Below the pieces are notes generated by a model that did not search any database, was not told the DNA's origin, and was given only the letters and a program-made list of their open reading frames with translations. A stretch of 64,000 bases of DNA from Cephalotus follicularis (lineage: Eukaryota > Streptophyta > Magnoliopsida > Oxalidales > Cephalotaceae): positions 434,001 to 498,000 of the forward strand of contig BDDD01000272.1 in the NCBI GenBank assembly GCA_001972305.1, read 5' to 3'. This document shows positions 10,039 through 19,959 of the stretch, piece by piece. The translations under genes and the position numbers were made by a program. Numbering within the stretch: the first letter of the stretch is position 1; each line of letters begins with the position of its first letter.

Positions 10039-12695
10039 TGTAACGCCCCGTTGCTGTTTTGAAACTTTTTCTATGATGTATAATTTTTTTTTATGGGCTT
10101 TGGACTTATTTGAGTAAGAGAGGAAAGTTAAATGTTGATTTTGTTATAAGCCCAAGTGTAAAGTGTGATTAGAAATAGTTGGAGGACTTAAATGCAAAGC
10201 TTGTTGAGGAAGTTTCCAAATCCCAGGGTTTAATTACGGTTTTGTGGAGATTAGCAAAGAGATATTTTCTTTTGAGTTCTGGCCATCCTTTCTTCTAGCT
10301 TCAGCAGGTTAGAGAGTTTTAGAGAGAGAGTGTTCTAGTTTTCTTCTTCTTCCCGTTCTTAGCGCTTGGACCAGTGGAAGCTTGAAGCGTTCGACCCCAG
10401 TAAGAAGAACAAGCGGACAAGGAAAGAAGCAGTCAAGCCAAAGGAAGAGCATAACAGAAAAGAAGAGACGTTAGCGTCCAAGGAAGTTGCAAGAACTGTG
10501 AGTGGGACATCCCTTCTATGTTTCTAGTTGTTTCATGATGTTCTTGATAACTCATTCAGTTTTCAATTTCCAGTACAGTGAGAGCTTTCTAACGGGAATT
10601 TGTTTCCCTAGCGTCTTTGTATGTTTTCCTTGACAGAAGAGAGAGAAAGAGAGTTTCCAAGCACTAGAGCTCAAGTTTGTTCTAAGTGAATTAGTCACTT
10701 TCCAAAGATGGTAACGCGTACGTACTCAACCCAACTCCTCGGCCTACTATTTTCTATGATGGAAAGTCGAGCGAGTCTGCCCCTATGTCCTACCTGGATA
10801 TCCTTTACACTATTGTCTATGATGGTGTGTAGGGTTTGAGTGCAGCCGAGCACTATGTACATAGCTCCAACCTCCTCGGTCTACTATTGTCTATGATGGG
10901 AAGTCCAGCGAGACTGTCCCTAGGTCCTACCTGGATCTCCTTTACACTATTGTTTATGATGGTGTTTAGGGTTTGAGTACAGCAGAGCTAAGTTGCCAGA
11001 GTAGAGATTAGAGCCTTTCAGTAAGTCTTCTAGAGGAGGACTTTGTCCTCGGCAGTCATGCCTTCAGCTCAGATAAGTAAGTAAAGTAAGTAATAGCAAG
11101 CTCAGAGGAGAACCATGGGTTCTCGGCAAATACTGCCAAACAGGCATCGGCCTAGCTCAGCTCAGCTCAGGCCACTATAAGTTGACAACTATATTATGTA
11201 AACAGCAAAACAAGCATAGCAGAGAAAAGCCAGTTCCCAGCTTAGTTGTTCTCCTCGGGTTTTTAGCCGAGAAGGACCCCTGTTCTTCTTCAAAACACTT
11301 TCTTTCAACAGTTGTATTCATAAGTTTATTTCAGCTTTCATTAACATTCTAGAATCAGCTAAGCAGAGAAAAAAGTAAGTTTTTCAAGTATTTTGAGCGT
11401 TTCTTTATTGTATACCATGACATATGTTTTGTTTACAGTCTTTTCCCTAGTTGGGATAGTTATTCATGCTCATGGTAAGTTTTCTTCAGCGCATTCCTTT
11501 ATGAATGCATTAGAGGATATTCTGTTCTCAGTCACTTAGTCAGTTAGACTAATCCCCTCACAAATTGTTTTGTAGACCAGCCAGCCGGAGGAGATCCACC
11601 AGCTCAGCAGTAAATAACTAAACAAGGTAGTTTTGAGCTCGGCATCTTGGAACGTCAGCTCGGGCGTTTAGCATTGTATAGCATTAGGCATTCTTTTGGG
11701 TTTCTCTACCTCCCTTTTGTAGTAGAGTAGCTGAGAGCTTTTTCTTTTGTATAAGATATGTTATTCTTTTTGCCGAGCCAGAGGAGGCAGTGTATGTTTA
11801 TACCAGGGATCAAACTTGTAATGATTTTATACTTTCAAGAAACTTTATGGATGTTTTGAGTTGGTAGATTTGTTTATCTTGTGATTTCATGGATATTTTC
11901 TGTTATGAGTTTTGTGTTCTCAAGTCTGACCGGGGAGCTAGAGAGTCCCCGGCTTGTATAACAGAGATGAGCTTAGCGGAGGAGAGTAGTTTAAGGCTAA
12001 GGTGGATGCTTTAAGTTTATAGAGTTTTACCCGAGGAGGTGGGGTGTCCTCGGGTAAAGGTTGGGCCTTTCACCTATGATGCCGAGAAGGAGTCCTCAAG
12101 TCATTGTCAGAGGAGACTAGTTAGAAGAAGGCCAGGGACGAGTTACAAGTTTTAAGAAATAGTGTTTTAAGTTATGCTGTGCGTTTTGATGTTAGTATAG
12201 TAGTGTTTTTGGTTGAGCATGGGAGAAGGGTAGCAGGGGACAAGGTGCGTCCTCGGGGTTTGAGCATATCTTAGAGTTTATGTTTTCACGTTAGGCGTGC
12301 GTGCATCTCTCCCCGGGCATGTTTTTTCTACAGGTTGTTAAGTGAGCTCGTGAGTTGCACGTGTGTGCTCTCCTCCGGGGTTTTGTGTTGTTGCGCGTTT
12401 AGCCCAGGCCTTCGCCTCGAGTTTTTTTGCGCGATAAGTTAAGTGATCATGTGAGGAACACGTGGGTGTTTTCCTCGGGCATAAGTGATGCGGCACGTTT
12501 TGGAGCTTTGGTTGAGTTGTGCTGGGGACACAAGCAAGAGAGGAGTTGGATCCTCTGCCCCGATTACCGTGTTAGCTGCGCGCCCAGCCCAGGCTTTCTC
12601 CTTAGGCAGTTTTAGTTTTGAGAGGGTTGTTGGCAAGGAGTGTCATCCCCGGTAGAACACGTGCCCCATAATTAGAGCGGGAACGGGTCCTGACA
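10039..12695. mobile_element. Solo LTR (2.66 kb) inside the captured gene's intron
   Basis: Starts TGTAACGCCCCG and ends GGGTCCTGACA, flanked by AAAGT on both sides (10034-10038 and 12696-12700), a perfect 5-bp target duplication. There is no coding domain, primer binding site or internal region, so it is an LTR left by recombination between the two ends of a long-LTR Ty3 element. It contains a ~135-bp tandem duplication (about 10730-10860 and 10865-10990) and at least eight CCTCGG/CCGAGG hexamers. It is a different LTR family from the CAGTCGACTG-rich ones. Confidence 0.88.
10725..10990. repeat. ~135-bp tandem duplication within the solo LTR
   Basis: Both copies contain CTCCTCGG(C/T)CTACTA, TTTCTATGATGG or TGTCTATGATGG, GTCCTACCTGGAT and CTCCTTTACACTATTGT, followed by ATGATGGTGT and AGGGTTTGAGT. 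They differ at a handful of positions. Confidence 0.85.
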
Positions 12696-12700
12696 AAAGT

Positions 12701-13724
12701 AGTAGTCCTATTCAACGAAGAATCATCTTTTTGACACCTCTTTACTGAATCCTTTTTAATTTCTACATATGGAAGAATCTTGCATTTCCTATTTATCTAA
12801 GAATTACCTTCTTTATTGCAGAATCACCTTCTTTATACTTGTTTATTGAAACCTTTAAACTTTCGTCATATGGCAGAATCTTGCAGCCACTTTATTAATA
12901 AACTGTCATCTCCATCCTTGCAGAGTTGTCACTAGATTATGTGATAGCTGTCATTGGTGTAAAGGGGTTTCATTGGTGGCTGGAAGGATGGTTATTGGAA
13001 ATACAAGAAGGGGCACAAAGGTCTGCTGGATACAAATATAAGAAAAGCAAGGTGCACATATTTACTTCACTAACCCTCCTCTGTCCCAGGCTCATATACA
13101 GTATGAGCCCTTCTTGTAAATTTTATGATCCTTGCTATACATGTGCACTTGGACTTGCAGTTGCTGAGTTTTGAATGTACTGAGAAAGCTCAATTCAGTA
13201 ATGAAAGTTTGGCCGTGTAAGATTTTCAAAAGAGGGACTGGAGAAGGTTTGGCCTATTGGTGTTGCATTTGCTGGAACAATCTCAGCAATTTTTCATCAT
13301 TTGAATATTTTAGGTGGTTATTGAGTTCTAAGGACTAGACAAAATTTGCATAAGATTACCTGCCAAAATGCACCAACCCAACTTGACCTTCTTATTGTGA
13401 TGGTGGCAACTTTCTGATGATTTTAATTCTCTTGCTTGTTGCGCACTTGTGAAGGCTTACTTGCTCCCTGTCAGTCACCCATAATCATATAATCATACCT
13501 TCATATGTTTGTTCTCAATACAAATATTTATTTCTACGATATATGTCTTGGACTAAACAAAACATGTTCTCTTTGATGCTTAATATGATAATGCACAGAC
13601 ATGTTTGACAAAAACATTAGAAATTGAAGCTGAATATCAGATTGGATTGGCACTGTTTTTGAGTTATGGCCATGACTGTTGAAATGTCTATTTTCAGTTC
13701 TTAATAAAATGATTTTTGACCTAG
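12701..13724 (+). other. Remainder of captured pantothenate synthetase intron
   Basis: No coding similarity is seen. Near 12765-12800 and 12870-12895 the words ATATGGAAGAATCTTGCA and ATATGGCAGAATCTTGCA recur, with intervening CTTCTTTATTGCAGAATCAC, so there is a weak local repeat. An 82-codon open frame at 12926-13174 has no recognisable domain and is probably chance. Confidence 0.55.
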
Positions 13725-13844
13725 CATATTGTAGAGCAAGAGTGTTTGGAGGCTATGAATGAAATCATGAATTCTGTTGTGTTCTGTGTTGCTGCTTGGT
13801 TTGGGAAGGTGAGTCTGATAAACAACATGGAAATCAACATATGA

Positions 13845-14591
13845 AAGCACCATCCAGTCTTATGTTCAACCTTTCCTGCTAGGAATGGTCTTCACTGCAT
13901 ACACTGTCAAGTTCAATGTGGAACTCATTTCCCCCTCTTTCTTTCCTTTATGTTTGTACTGGACCAAGAACCACACATCATTTGCAGTCCCATTACTTCA
14001 TTGTTGGTTGATAAAGCCCATATTATTTCTTTATTATTAGGTTAGGCATCCAATTTGATTTTTTCTTCCCTCTTGGAAAGACTATAGAGTTGATAGACCA
14101 AATTTTATCAGATTCAATAAGATACAAGATGAAACTAATGTGTCGTCTCTTGATGGTTTTTTTTATTTTCTGTCCAAGCGTAAATCCATAAAGAAGTTAT
14201 GAGTGAATGAACTATACTCATAGAGTTCTCAACATTATTCACGAATAAGCAAATACATGAAATGTTACATAAATCAGAATAAAAATGTTAACGAATTGAA
14301 TTGGGTAACTGCAGATGAACATGGACAGTGAATTGTATTATCAAATGAAATAAGGAATTGTAATTGGATAGTAAAGATGGTTTGCAAAAGAAGGAATAGC
14401 ACACAGTAATTGGACAACCAATGAAGTTTCACAAAAAAAGGAAACGTGAACTTGAAACTATACAAGCAGTGTCTTATCATATAGGATGAAGTGGCACATG
14501 GAACAAAAATTTATAAGTGACAAGCATCAAATTAACTTCACAACTGAGAGCACAATGCACTAGTGAGAGTCCTAAAATAGAGCAAACAACA
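13845..14591. other. Junction between the two captured fragments
   Basis: This stretch separates two convergent stop codons, so it should hold the 3' untranslated or downstream sequence of both captured genes and the fusion point. I see no sharp boundary and no third gene. Confidence 0.5.
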
Positions 14592-15546
14592 TCAACATTT
14601 GAAGCCACCACATGCGGATAGAACTATGATCAGAATGAGAGCAACTAGGATACCAAGGACTATCAGCTCTATCTTCATGTTTTGGAACCACATCTTCCTC
14701 CTCATCTGGGTTCCCTGTTGCCTAAAATCTTATGCCTGTAGCACATCATCATGGATATGTCAATAAATAAACAAAGATTCAAAATCCTAAAATTCTTTAT
14801 GGGACTAATAAAGATGAAACTAAGCCAAACATTTAACTCCACCCAAGTTGAAAAAGATTGACAACACCAATAAAAGGAACAAATTATGGCCAATACAATT
14901 TCTGTTTTTAAACTGTTTCATGGACCTGTCTACTTAGAGTTGAAAATATATCACATATCGACAAATTTTCAACAATCTCATCAGACATTCATGCAACTGC
15001 AAGTATATATACAGCAGATTTTTAGGCATTGCTGACCTGGGAGCGCAGGTTTTCTATTTTATCCACTAAAAGCTCAATTTTCTCTCCTCGATCAAGGACC
15101 TGCACAATAAAATATCATCATTGGCTAATGTCCAGAGTTCTAATAGAACAAGACAGGAAATCTAATAGAGAAGGCTCTTCAAACATACTTTACATCCTAT
15201 GAATATGGAAAACATAAGAGATAACTTCATCTACATATCAACAATCCGTTACCTTCTCAATGTTTTCCATCATAACTCCTTTGACTTCTGAAACCTGAGT
15301 TTTCACTTTGGCGAGCTTGTTGATCTCCTCTGGATGATCCACACAGTACTGCATCTACTCCTTCAATTTGGACCTATATCATTGAGAACACTACTACACA
15401 TTACTGTATGTAATAACACAATAAGCACATCTCATTTCATTTAACATGAAAGGAAAAAGATACCCAAACTCCTTGTTTAGGCTATTAGCAGTTACTGTTG
15501 CAGCTTTTCCACTACCCTATCTCTTGGTAAATTCCTCCTTAACTCG
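14592..15546 (-). pseudogene. VAMP72-type R-SNARE, captured 3' exons
   Basis: VAMP72 proteins are plant R-SNAREs that drive vesicle fusion at the plasma membrane and endosomes. Four exons on the minus strand match: 15464-15546 (RVKEEFTKR ... GKAATVTANSLNKEFG), 15253-15373 (SKLKE ... [34 protein letters not shown]), 15037-15099 (VLDRGEKIELLVDKIENLRS) and 14592-14735 ([19 protein letters not shown], then membrane anchor [24 protein letters not shown], stop). The layer-zero Arg region and C-terminal membrane segment are present; the N-terminal longin domain is missing. Three sense codons have become stops: after TKR (Tyr in the family), after SKLKE (His), and Gln before DFRQQ. It is therefore a pseudogene. 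GT/AG borders and phase fit the plant family. Confidence 0.9.
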
Positions 15547-15834
15547 CTATAGCATTCAAATAGATAGCAACACAGATAGTAAAACATCATTCTTAAGTCT
15601 CAATCATCGAAGCATCCTTTAAAAAATAAAAAACATAAAAGCATCAGGTTATAGTTACAATAAACACAGATTGTGATGAGTGTTCAGTTGTAGTTACCGA
15701 ACCATTCAAACAAAAAATATCTACGAGAAAATGCAACACAAGGTATAAGTGAAAAGAATGGTGTGCATACCTGGTACTCGGTTTACAAACGCTGCCAGTT
15801 TCTCTTTGACTAAAGTTGCTACCAATTTCTTACT
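15547..15834 (-). other. Segment between VAMP72 fragment and right arm
   Basis: Mostly AT-rich. On the minus strand 15777-15832 is open with a plausible donor after it (KLVATLVKEKLAAFVNRVP then GTATGC), which could be a further captured exon, but I do not recognise the peptide. Confidence 0.4.
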
Positions 15835-16192
15835 TGCGAAATGTGCATTGGCAAAAATGAAACATGATAATTTGAAAATTCAAAATTATGGTGGAACAAG
15901 ATTTAGATAACAAAATCTACAGATTAGGAATCATGGTGCATCAATCTATCAATATATGCTAGAATCAAACCCAACCATCGATGGAAAATGCCAAAACACG
16001 CCAGTCAAAGATTGTTGCCCTGCCGACTTCCAATCCCGTCGATCCCCAGCCAAATCAGAACATAAAAAATACCTAGATCATCTCCACTCATGTCGACACA
16101 TCAATGGAATCTTTGCCATCAGTAGCTAGAATTGGCACCACGAGCAAAGAGCAGCGTTTGCTGCTCGTTTCACAACAAAAGATAAAAAAAAT
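15835..16192 (-). repeat. Right long inverted terminal repeat
   Basis: Reverse complement of 8202-8580 with scattered substitutions. The outer end reads GTTTCACAACAAAAGATAAA toward 16192. Its inner end lacks the 33-bp captured exon that sits at the same point on the left, although a GTAAGAAATTGG-like sequence follows on both sides. Confidence 0.85.
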
Positions 16193-16376
16193 GTTCACGT
16201 AAAAAGAATGTTTTAAAATTTATACTGCAAATGTACGGTTGTGCAGTAACGGGTCGAACACTAGGAAATCAAGTTAAATTAATTTTAATCTATTCAACCT
16301 AGGCATAACATGCAAAACAAAAGATTATTATCCAAATCTACTCATAAATATGCAAAATAAACTAAACTAATTAAAA

Positions 16377-16520
16377 CAGGCAGGACAGCGTCGACGCTTT
16401 GTCAAGGCGTCGACGGTTATAATGAAAAACAAATAAAGCATCGATTTAAGCCGTCGACGTAAAACTAAACAAAACAAGAAAGCGTCGACGCTATCAAGGA
16501 AAGCTTCGACGGTTAACCCA
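16377..16520. repeat. Cluster of GCGTCGACGC-like words, recurring at 17300-17735
   Basis: Six copies of GCGTCGACGCTTT or a one- to two-base variant occur in about 140 bases here, and others at 17092, 17309, 17400, 17660, 17685, 17705 and 17725. The core GTCGAC is self-complementary and is shared with the CAGTCGACTG arrays in the Tekay-like LTRs. Confidence 0.75.
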
Positions 16521-16679
16521 CTGGATTGAAAACTAAGAAATTTGTAACGCATGCAACTATGAATTATCAAAGCAATAAATTGAAGGGAATAAAATATGCA
16601 AATTAAAGTCGGTTTTAGGGTATAGAAACTCACCATACATTATATTGAACAATTCACTTAGTTGAACGATCAAACCTTG

Positions 16680-16850
16680 ATAACCAACGGCAGCTAGGTC
16701 GATATGGATTGTGACTGTGATGACAAATCGTATGAGTAGTCATGGTAGGTCTATACGGAGTACAATAGCAGCGGCAAATCGTATGAGTAGACATGCTAGG
16801 TCTATACGGAGTGTGTTCGGTGTGACAAACCGTATGAGTAGACTCCATTG
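16680..16850. repeat. ~57-bp tandem repeat, three units
   Basis: Three units each contain (A/T)GCTAGGTC(T/G)ATA and CGGAGT or TGGATTGT, then GACAAA(T/C)CGTATGAGTAG. The minus-strand frame stays open through the units and repeats a Thr/His/Pro-rich motif, which follows from the repeat and is not evidence of a gene. Confidence 0.8.
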
Positions 16851-17105
16851 ATCGCGTTAAAAATCGTTTATTCATCAACGTTCATATTCACTGACAAGAT
16901 GTTTGTGGATTTTAATCAGACAGACAAAGTGTGTGTGAAGGCAAAAAATTGAAGAGCAAATCGAATATTCCAGGATTTTTATTGATGGAATTGAAGCAAT
17001 ACAATCTAGGCTTTGTTCTAACCCAAAAACCTTAAAGGTAAAAAACTGACTGAAAAGAAAAGAGAAGGAAGAGGCGGCCATTGTGTAAGAAAGTGTCGAC
17101 TCTGT

Positions 17106-17140
17106 TTGTGAAGCCCCCTCTCCTCTATTTATTGATTACA
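17106..17140 (-). promoter_or_regulatory. TATA-like core promoter
   Basis: On the minus strand TCAATAAATAGAGGAGAGGG lies about 50 bases upstream of an ATG in ACACAATGGCCGCC at 17081. The spacing and pyrimidine-purine context suit a plant core promoter, probably that of the enclosing repeat. Confidence 0.4.
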
Positions 17141-18804
17141 AAATACATAATGGAAAAGGAAAATAAACTTAACCTAATTAATCATGTTCAAGAAAGGATT
17201 ACACTCCTAAAAACTTTCCTAAAATACTAAACAATCAACTGCTAAAACAATCTAACAATTGCCGACAAATCAAGCCCACGTGCGCAACCTTCTATTCAGA
17301 ACAGGCCACAAAGCGTCGATACTCTTAGTATGTGTATTTGAACAAAGCGCCGAGATGCGCGTATAACATTTGGCGCTTAAGGCCTAAAGTGTTGTCGGTG
17401 TCGAGTGAAGCGTCGGTGCTTTGAGCATAAAATCATATTGTAAATGTGACTTGCCGAGCAAAGCTTGAGGTGTTGACATGCACTGAGGACAAAAATGTCG
17501 AGCTGAGAATGAACTTGCCAAGGTGCCTAGCATGTGAATATAGTGTAGAGCAAACCATGGAATACAAGTATGAGGTGGACTTGAGGTGTTTGCCAGGCTA
17601 GAGATGAGTTATTGAGCATAGCCAAAGTGCCGAGCATGCAAAACCAGAGATAAACACAAAGCATCAACGCTTTTAATTGAACCGTCAGCGCTTTAAAGTT
17701 AGGCATCGACGCTTTAAATGAAAGTGTCGACGCTTTATACTGTAATTTGCAGAATTTGAACCAATTTCACTGCACTTTGATATCTTCCCCATTGTACTTG
17801 TAAATCAAATAAAAACAACCCAAGTAATCTGATCCAAGCGTAAAAATATAACAATTAACTTATTAAAAACAACATATTTTTGTGCTAAACAAATACCCCC
17901 ATACTTGAACTTTGTTTGTCCTCAAGCAAACCAAATTAAAAGCTAAAGGAGTAAAACAAAAACAAGAACTAGAAAACAAGAACTAAACAAAACAAAAATT
18001 AAGACAGGAAAACTAAACAAAAACCATAACTCACTTTCGTAGGAATCACGATTGCATTTAGCATATGTAACAAGCCGTTAAACCCCTAGGTGGCCCTAGT
18101 AGACGAGTTTTGTCTCGTGAGTGTTTTTCAAGCGAATAAACACACAAAATTCAGTTCATCAAAACTTTGACAATAGGCAAAATGTATCTATACTTAAAAA
18201 TTTATAGGCAACCCCCATACTTGAATTTTATTATCTCATTCCAAGTTCTAGAATCAAAATACATCTCAGTTAAGGAGCATTTAGCAAATTTTTCTATTAT
18301 TTCGCCATTAATAACCAATCAAGATATGCCTTTGCAGCAAAATAAAATCCTACTTTGGAGTTAGACAAAAGAACTTTTAGCACTCACATATATACATATA
18401 TATATTTCTCTTTCTTTTTGCTTGTTTTTTATTGAACTCATTCCTCCACTCTTTTCCATCTGAATTGTCATGGATGGAGCAAACACCAGACATTCAAAGT
18501 ACTAAGTAGCTTAAGAATTTGCAATTCATGTATGAGATCTGTTCACGTAAAAAGAATGTTTTAAAATTTATAGCCGCAAGTGCACGGATCATGCAGTAAC
18601 GGGTCGAACGCAGGGAAACGTAAATTAATTATAATTTATTCAACCTAGGAGAAGTATACCAATTTATGAGATAAATTAACAAACTACTCCTAATTATGCA
18701 AAATAAAATAAATAGCAAGAAATTTAGACGTTAATGATTGAAAACGATGAATTTAAATTACTAAGAAATAAAGCATGCAATAAATAAAAGTGAAGAAAAG
18801 AGGC

Positions 18805-19914
18805 AAAAGACGGCTCCAGGTCCTTCACTGTAAGAGATTCTTGGTTAAACCTGGTGAGATAATCTCTCAACGTCTCATCCTTACCCTGCACTACGTTGAT
18901 GAGGTGGGTAGAATTTCTCCTCTGCGTTGTGCTGTTGAGGAACTTCGTCACAAACAGCTCCGTGAACTGATCGAAGCTCTTCACTGAATTCTTAGCCAAG
19001 GTAAAGTACCATGCTTGGGCAGCTCCAGTTAAAGTCACTGGGAATCCTCGGCAAAGCATGGCGTCCGAGGCCTGATGCATCCACATTGCCTGGATATAAG
19101 TGCACACATGTTGGATGGGATCCGTGGACCCATCGTATTTATCAAGAATGGGGTTTCTGAACCCACTAGGGACTGGCTCTGCTGCGATCTCAGCTGTGAA
19201 GGGGTGTGCATTAATATTTTGCACCTCGGATAGGTGTCCCCTTTGTTGTTCCACTCCTCGGAACCACCTCTCCATGTCTGCAAGCCTCCTGTTCACTGAC
19301 CGTTCCACCTCTTCTATGCTTCTAAGTCTGCTAGAAACATGAGACCCTCCAGCCACTGAGGCTGGGGGATTGGCCCTGCTTCCTCGGGCTGTATCAGCTC
19401 TACGTGGAGCATTAGAGCGCACTTGTGCCTCCTCTGCTCTCCTCTCCTGCTGCCGAGGATCCACATCCATAGGCTGGTGCTGAGGACGTCCCCTCCTGGG
19501 ATCATTAGGATGATCCCTTGCAGTCGAGGACTCTTCTCTATGAGATGCATCGATCTCAGGCCTCCTTCCCAGGGGATTATTGTCCCCTGACCGCCCAAGG
19601 GGAAGTTCATCTCCCCTCGGCGGGTTTCGCCTGGCACCACGTGGGCGCCTTGTCTCCACCTCTGGCCTCTGGGGGCCAGATACTCCTCGGACCACTGGCT
19701 GAGCGGGCCCTGCTTGCTGCTGTTGGTTGGCTAAAGTAGTGACCAACCGATCTGCGACACGCTCGAATCTTTGGAGGAACTGGTTAAGTAGCTCCCCTGT
19801 TACGGGGACTGGATCTTGGGCCGCTATTTGAACGGCTTCTGGTGGAGGAGCTGCAACCTCTTCTTCTTGTCGGCTGCGAGTGGCTCCAACATGGGTGTTC
19901 TTCCTTGGAGGCAT
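18805..19914 (-). pseudogene. Tat-lineage gag, N-terminal part
   Basis: Starts MPPRKNTHVGATRSRQEEE at 19914. It has a Pro/Gln-rich N-terminus, an Arg-rich linker (about residues 90-180), then the capsid-like region SEVQNINAHPFTAEIAAEPV, PSGFRNPILDKYDGSTDPIQ and GAAQAWYFTLAKNSVKSFDQ, and the conserved VVQGKDETLRDYLTRFNQES. Gag would package element RNA into virus-like particles in the cytoplasm. The nucleocapsid end is absent because the fragment stops at the adjoining repeat. Confidence 0.85.
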
Positions 19915-19940
19915 GATTAACGATGACTTTTCGTAGCTTT

Positions 19941-19957
19941 TCCCACAGACGGCGCCA
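19941..19957 (-). promoter_or_regulatory. Primer binding site
   Basis: TGGCGCCGTCTGTGGGA on the minus strand, two bases from the LTR. The first nine bases complement the 3' end of plant tRNA-Asp. Confidence 0.8.
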
Positions 19958-19959
19958 AC

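Larger units (their letters stand above)
8581..13844 (+). pseudogene. Pantothenate synthetase, captured 3' exons
   Basis: Pantothenate synthetase (pantoate-beta-alanine ligase, EC 6.3.2.1) joins pantoate and beta-alanine with ATP in the last step of vitamin B5 synthesis. Four exons match the C-terminal half of the plant enzyme: 8581-8613 (DYQQWRIIQRM, donor GTAAGA), 9260-9373 ([20 protein letters not shown], then [16 protein letters not shown]), 9733-9864 (ALSINKSLLS ... GGRIDYAE) and about 13725-13844 (IVEQECLEAMNEI ... VVFCVAAWFGKVSLINNMEI, stop TGA 13842-13844). Exon joins are in phase with GT/AG borders; the last acceptor would add one extra His. The N-terminal half with the HIGH-type ATP motif is missing. 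In the second exon, codon two (9263-9265) is TGA where the family has Arg in VRDLDF. Intron 3 holds the solo LTR. It is non-functional as an enzyme. Confidence 0.88.
8192..16192. mobile_element. Pack-MULE-like element with two captured host gene fragments
   Basis: Two inverted arms of about 360-380 bp, 8202-8580 and 15835-16192, match at close to nine bases in ten by eye over their full length. Between them lie four exons from the 3' part of a pantothenate synthetase gene on the plus strand and four exons from the 3' part of a VAMP72 SNARE gene on the minus strand, meeting tail to tail at 13844/14592, plus a later solo LTR at 10039-12695. Long inverted ends, captured unrelated genes with introns, and absence of a transposase are the known features of Pack-MULEs. 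A 9-bp target duplication is not evident, because the right flank begins directly with another repeat. The alternative is a fold-back element or a chance inverted duplication. Without the solo LTR the unit is about 5.3 kb. Confidence 0.65.
16192..18730. repeat. Unclassified repeat with direct terminal copies
   Basis: Two direct copies, 16192-16375 and 18540-18730, share TGTTCACGTAAAAAGAATGT, TTTAAAATTTATA, a GCAAGTGCACGG-like stretch, GCAGTAACGGGTCGAAC and ATTCAACCTAGG. On the minus strand each would end ...GAACA, compatible with an LTR end, but no primer binding site, TSD or coding domain is visible. Between them are about a dozen GCGTCGACGC-like words, a 57-bp tandem repeat, a minus-strand TATA-like promoter and the segment ACCCCCATACTTGAACTTTG at 17895. 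I suspect a decayed long-LTR element but cannot assign a family. Confidence 0.5.

Noticed and set aside
12926-13174. 82-codon ORF in the captured intron
   Set aside because: Lies wholly inside the intron between two good pantothenate synthetase exons and has no recognisable similarity.
8581-13844. A functional pantothenate synthetase gene
   Set aside because: The N-terminal half with the ATP-binding motif is missing, a TGA replaces a conserved Arg codon in the second exon, and the fragment starts at an inverted repeat edge.
16183-16210. 9-bp target duplication for the Pack-MULE-like element
   Set aside because: The right outer edge runs directly into the TGTTCACGTAAAA repeat shared with 18540, and no matching nonamer is found left of 8202.
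16654-16878. Thr/His/Pro-repeat ORF on the minus strand
   Set aside because: The repeat peptide is a by-product of a 57-bp tandem DNA repeat whose length is a multiple of three.
16875-17081. Minus-strand ORF starting MAASSFSFLFSQFF after a TATA-like box
   Set aside because: Promoter-like signal is plausible, but the 68-codon frame is low in complexity, has no domain and stops inside the repeat.
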